Part shown: one piece after another, positions 6,536 to 8,054 of the stretch
Position numbering within the stretch: position 1 is the first letter of the stretch
Layout: each line of letters opens with the position of its first letter
Assembly (NCBI GenBank): GCA_902791085.1
Contig: CADAUN010000058.1
Span: 1 to 8,054, forward strand
Reading direction: 5' to 3'
From: an uncultured Erysipelotrichaceae bacterium
GTDB taxonomy: Bacteria; Bacillota_I; Bacilli_A; RFN20; CAG-826
Length of the DNA stretch: 8,054 nucleotides
The notes under the pieces: model-generated
The model's database searches: none
The model's input: the letters and a program-made list of their open reading frames with translations, nothing else
What the model was told of the DNA's origin: nothing
Program-made: the position numbers and the translations under genes

Positions 6536-6561
6536 AGCGAAGTTCGTCCCTTCGCTTTTTT
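6536..6561 (+). terminator. Intrinsic terminator-like hairpin at the predicted rpmG transcript start
   Basis: AGCGAAG (6536-6542) pairs with CTTCGCT (6550-6556) across a 7-base loop, and six Ts (6556-6561) follow. This is a clear rho-independent terminator for transcripts arriving from the gph-to-sigma series. Because it coincides with the predicted start of the next transcript, the same hairpin may also cap the 5' end of rpmG mRNA. Confidence 0.75.
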
Positions 6562-6605
6562 CTTAAGGCTTAAATCAATAAAGCAAGAAAGGATATCGCT
6601 AGATT

Positions 6606-6755
6606 ATGGGAAGAGAAAAAACGTTCTTGATATGTGAAGAATGCCTTTCTCGGAACTATACGATAAGCAAACGTCCGGACGCCAAGGAACGTTTGGAAAT
6701 TCGGAAGTATTGCCCCCATTGTCATCGCTATACTTTACATAAGGAAAGCAAATAA
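6606..6755 (+). CDS. rpmG: 50S ribosomal protein L33
   Basis: This 49-residue small ribosomal protein begins MGREKTFLICEECLSRNYTI and ends YTLHKESK. The zinc ribbon is intact, with two pairs, Cys10-x2-Cys13 and Cys36-x2-Cys39. It is therefore the zinc-containing (C+) form rather than the cysteine-free paralogue many Bacillota make under zinc limitation. The RNY, KYCP and TLHKESK elements are typical of L33. An AAAGGA lies 12 bases before the ATG, a rather long spacing. It sits first in the rpmG-secE-nusG transcript, as in Bacillus. Confidence 0.95.
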   Translation: MGREKTFLICEECLSRNYTISKRPDAKERLEIRKYCPHCHRYTLHKESK

Positions 6756-6775
6756 TCATATTGGAAGGAGATTCT

Positions 6776-6970
6776 ATGACAGGACCCGTCAAATATATGA
6801 AAGAAGTGGTCCGCGAAGGCAAACGCGTTCGCTGGCCAAAGAAAAATAAATTTTGGTCTACCGTCGCAGTCGTCGTTGTGATTGCTGTCTTCGCTGCTTT
6901 GATTCTCGCTTTAGAGGATTTGGCCGCTGCCCGCATCATTGAATTATTAAAACAAGCTTTTGGAGGATAA
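6776..6970 (+). CDS. secE: Preprotein translocase subunit SecE
   Basis: This 64-residue single-span membrane protein is the essential small subunit of SecYEG, which clamps SecY. The amphipathic N-terminal helix carries the family motif EGKRVRWPKKNKFW (14-27, with the invariant Trp-Pro), followed by one transmembrane segment (about 28-46) and a short C-terminal tail. It is the short Gram-positive form. The ATG at 6776 follows GGAAGGAG with good spacing; a TTG at 6761 lies within that ribosome binding site and is rejected. nusG begins six bases after the stop. Confidence 0.96.
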   Translation: MTGPVKYMKEVVREGKRVRWPKKNKFWSTVAVVVVIAVFAALILALEDLAAARIIELLKQAFGG

Positions 6971-6976
6971 TGGTTT

Positions 6977-7570
6977 ATGGCACAAAATTTAGGCGATAAG
7001 CATTGGTATATTGTTACAACCTATTCAGGAAACGAAGCCAAAACGGCAGAAAATTTACAAAATCGTATTAAGACGATGAACATGGAAGCGTTCATCTTCC
7101 GTGTATTGGTTGCTGAATTCCAAGAAAAAGTCATCGATCCCGAAACGGGCGAACAAAAATTCACCATGGACAAAAAAACCGGTGAAAAAGTGTATAAGTT
7201 CCGTACCCGCAACCTGTATCCCGGTTACTTTTTCGTTGAAATGATTATGACCACCGACTCTTGGTTTGTCGTCCGTAACACTCCCGGTGTAACGGGCATT
7301 GCCGGTTCTTCTGGCGGCGGTCAAATGCCGACTCCGCTTTCACCGGAAGAAATTGAGCCCGTTTTAAAACGGATGGGCCAAGTCGATGCCTCCATGTACG
7401 ATCGTTACGCTGTTGGCGATCAGGTCAAAATCATTTCTGGACCGCTCGAAGGAACAGAAGGGGAAATCACTTCGATCAACAAGGAAACTGGCGCTTGCAC
7501 CGTCAATACCGTGTTCTTCGGCCGTGTCACCCCTGTTGACGTGGAATTCTCTGAGATTGAAAAGATTTGA
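6977..7570 (+). CDS. nusG: Transcription termination/antitermination factor NusG
   Basis: The 197-residue protein binds RNA polymerase and modulates pausing and termination. The NGN domain starts with HWYIVTTYSGNEAKTAENL (9-27) and includes YPGYFFVEMIMTTDSWFVVRNTPGVTG (81-107). The KOW domain follows (about 143-197: AVGDQVKIISGPLEGTEGEI, then FFGRVTPVDVEFSEIEKI). It is about 20 residues longer than Bacillus NusG. The extra length lies at about residues 50-76 as two similar pieces, DPETGEQKF and DKKTGEKVYKF. The ribosome binding site GGAGG (6962-6966) lies inside the end of secE, so the two are likely coupled. A strong terminator follows the stop. Confidence 0.97.
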   Translation: MAQNLGDKHWYIVTTYSGNEAKTAENLQNRIKTMNMEAFIFRVLVAEFQEKVIDPETGEQKFTMDKKTGEKVYKFRTRNLYPGYFFVEMIMTTDSWFVVRNTPGVTGIAGSSGGGQMPTPLSPEEIEPVLKRMGQVDASMYDRYAVGDQVKIISGPLEGTEGEITSINKETGACTVNTVFFGRVTPVDVEFSEIEKI

Positions 7571-7580
7571 AGAATTTCTG

Positions 7581-7613
7581 ATGCCCCGTTCAAAAGGCGG
7601 GGCATTTTCTTTT
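7581..7613 (+). terminator. Intrinsic terminator after nusG
   Basis: ATGCCCCG (7581-7588) pairs perfectly with CGGGGCAT (7598-7605) across a nine-base loop, followed by TTTTCTTTT. This GC-rich stem is the strongest terminator in the window and begins 10 bases after nusG. The usual downstream rplK-rplA genes are therefore not part of this transcript. Confidence 0.92.
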
Positions 7614-7629
7614 GCCCGCTGACACTAAG

Positions 7630-7651
7630 AAATCCATCTGAACGTGGATTT
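7630..7651. repeat. Small inverted repeat in the nusG-arsR gap
   Basis: AAATCCA (7630-7636) pairs with TGGATTT (7645-7651) across eight bases. The T-run after it is short, so it is at best a weak secondary terminator. The rest of 7614-7696 shows no recognisable feature. Confidence 0.4.
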
Positions 7652-7696
7652 TATCCCCAGAAGGCATAACAATTTTGGCAAAAATAAAAGGCAAAT

Positions 7697-7722
7697 AAAA
7701 TATGAACTATTTTTCATATTTT
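7697..7722. promoter_or_regulatory. Operator 1 upstream of the arsR-family gene
   Basis: A perfect inverted repeat has arms AAAATATGAA and TTCATATTTT separated by CTATTT. The ATATGAA...TTCATAT core is the type bound by SmtB/CzrA-like repressors. It lies just upstream of the -35 element at 7725, and its TATGAACTAT recurs exactly 30 bp downstream in operator 2. Confidence 0.7.
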
Positions 7723-7724
7723 TA

Positions 7725-7754
7725 TTGATATATGAACTATCATTCATGTATAAT
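7725..7754 (+). promoter_or_regulatory. Promoter of the arsR-family gene
   Basis: TTGATA (7725-7730), an 18-base spacer and a consensus TATAAT (7749-7754). Transcription would start near 7761, giving a short leader with GAGGAAGGG (7762-7770) as the probable ribosome binding site, about 12 bases from the ATG. Operator 2 fills the spacer and overlaps both elements. Confidence 0.75.
7728..7751. promoter_or_regulatory. Operator 2, overlapping the arsR-family promoter
   Basis: ATATATGAA and TTCATGTAT flank CTATCA as nine-base arms with one mismatch. The site covers the spacer, the end of the -35 and the start of the -10, so a bound dimer would block RNA polymerase. Its centre is 30 bp from that of operator 1, about three helical turns, which would allow side-by-side binding on one face. 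Confidence 0.75.
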
Positions 7755-7782
7755 AGACCACGAGGAAGGGAAAAGCGATTGT

Positions 7783-8054
7783 ATGAGCGAATTACCAAAT
7801 GAGAAAATCTTAGATGCCATGCAGGATTTGCTGGCAGTTGCAAGTGATTCAACACGTTTGAAAATCCTATATGCCATTAGTGGGGAAGAGCACAATGTTT
7901 CAGAGATTGTCTCCTTGGTTGGTGCTTCTCAATCGTTGGTGTCACATCAATTGGAAGTCCTTCGTCGTCACCGTCTTGTCTCCACCAGAAAAGAAGGACG
8001 GAAAGTTTATTATTTGCTTTGCGATGATCACGTGCAGAAGTTGATTGAAGTGGT
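7783..8054 (+). CDS. ArsR/SmtB-family transcriptional repressor (partial, 3' end outside window)
   Basis: Ninety codons are visible before the window ends. The winged helix-turn-helix runs from ASDSTRLKILYAI (20-32) through VSEIVSLVGASQSLVSHQLEVLRRHRLV, with the recognition helix around SQSLVSHQLEVL, to the wing STRKEGRKVYYLL. The alpha-3 ELCVCDL arsenic/cadmium site is absent. The alpha-5 segment retains Asp-x-His (CDDHVQKLIEVV), as in CzrA/SmtB zinc, cobalt or nickel sensors; the partner His residues would lie beyond the window. I infer a transition-metal sensor, probably repressing itself and a downstream metal exporter, but the metal is unproven. Two matching operators precede it. Confidence 0.93.
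   Translation, partial: MSELPNEKILDAMQDLLAVASDSTRLKILYAISGEEHNVSEIVSLVGASQSLVSHQLEVLRRHRLVSTRKEGRKVYYLLCDDHVQKLIEV

Noticed and set aside
542..7570. Mycoplasma-type genetic code (UGA as Trp)
   Set aside because: hypB, cysS, nusG and the membrane gene all end in TGA at the expected protein ends, and Trp is encoded by TGG throughout.
7625..7855. Minus-strand 76-codon open frame across the arsR promoter
   Set aside because: It runs antisense to the operators and the start of the ArsR gene, has low-complexity composition, and has no ribosome binding site.

Overview
The window looks like a chromosomal housekeeping region of a low-to-mid GC member of the Bacillota (class Bacilli). A reduced gut or Erysipelotrichales/RF39-like lineage is possible, but the lineage is inferred only from gene content. 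The order cysS - rlmB - sigma-H-like gene - rpmG - secE - nusG matches the classic Bacillus cluster (cysS-mrnC-rlmB-rae1-sigH-rpmGB-secE-nusG). Here mrnC and rae1 are absent and an mgtC-family gene sits between cysS and rlmB. UGA acts as a stop (hypB, cysS, nusG, the membrane gene) and Trp is TGG, so this is not the Mycoplasma code.

Layout. Positions 1-93 hold a possible 3' end of a plus-strand gene and a perfect 26-bp palindrome. Positions 112-1222 (minus strand) carry a two-gene operon: hypB, a nickel-insertion GTPase, overlapping by ATGA a small 135-residue protein with a faint TIR-like pattern. The operon ends in a terminator near 112-142. Between 1223 and 1383 lies a compact divergent promoter region. 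From 1384 to 6484 runs a tightly packed plus-strand series: HAD phosphatase, an eight-segment membrane protein of unknown family, cysS, mgtC, rlmB, and a divergent sigma-H-like gene. No strong terminator is visible inside it.

At 6502-6561 a good housekeeping-type promoter runs directly into an intrinsic-terminator-like hairpin. It starts the rpmG-secE-nusG transcript (L33, SecE, NusG), which ends at a strong terminator (7581-7613). The usual rplK-rplA genes do not follow nusG. Instead there is an ArsR/SmtB-family metal-sensor-type repressor (partial, running off the window) whose promoter carries two near-identical inverted-repeat operators 30 bp apart.

Functionally the core is translation, secretion and transcription machinery: CysRS, 23S rRNA methyltransferase, L33, SecE and NusG. 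Metal-related functions flank it: HypB, MgtC and the ArsR-type regulator. No mobile element, CRISPR array, tRNA or rRNA was seen, and no non-coding stretch exceeds about 215 bases.
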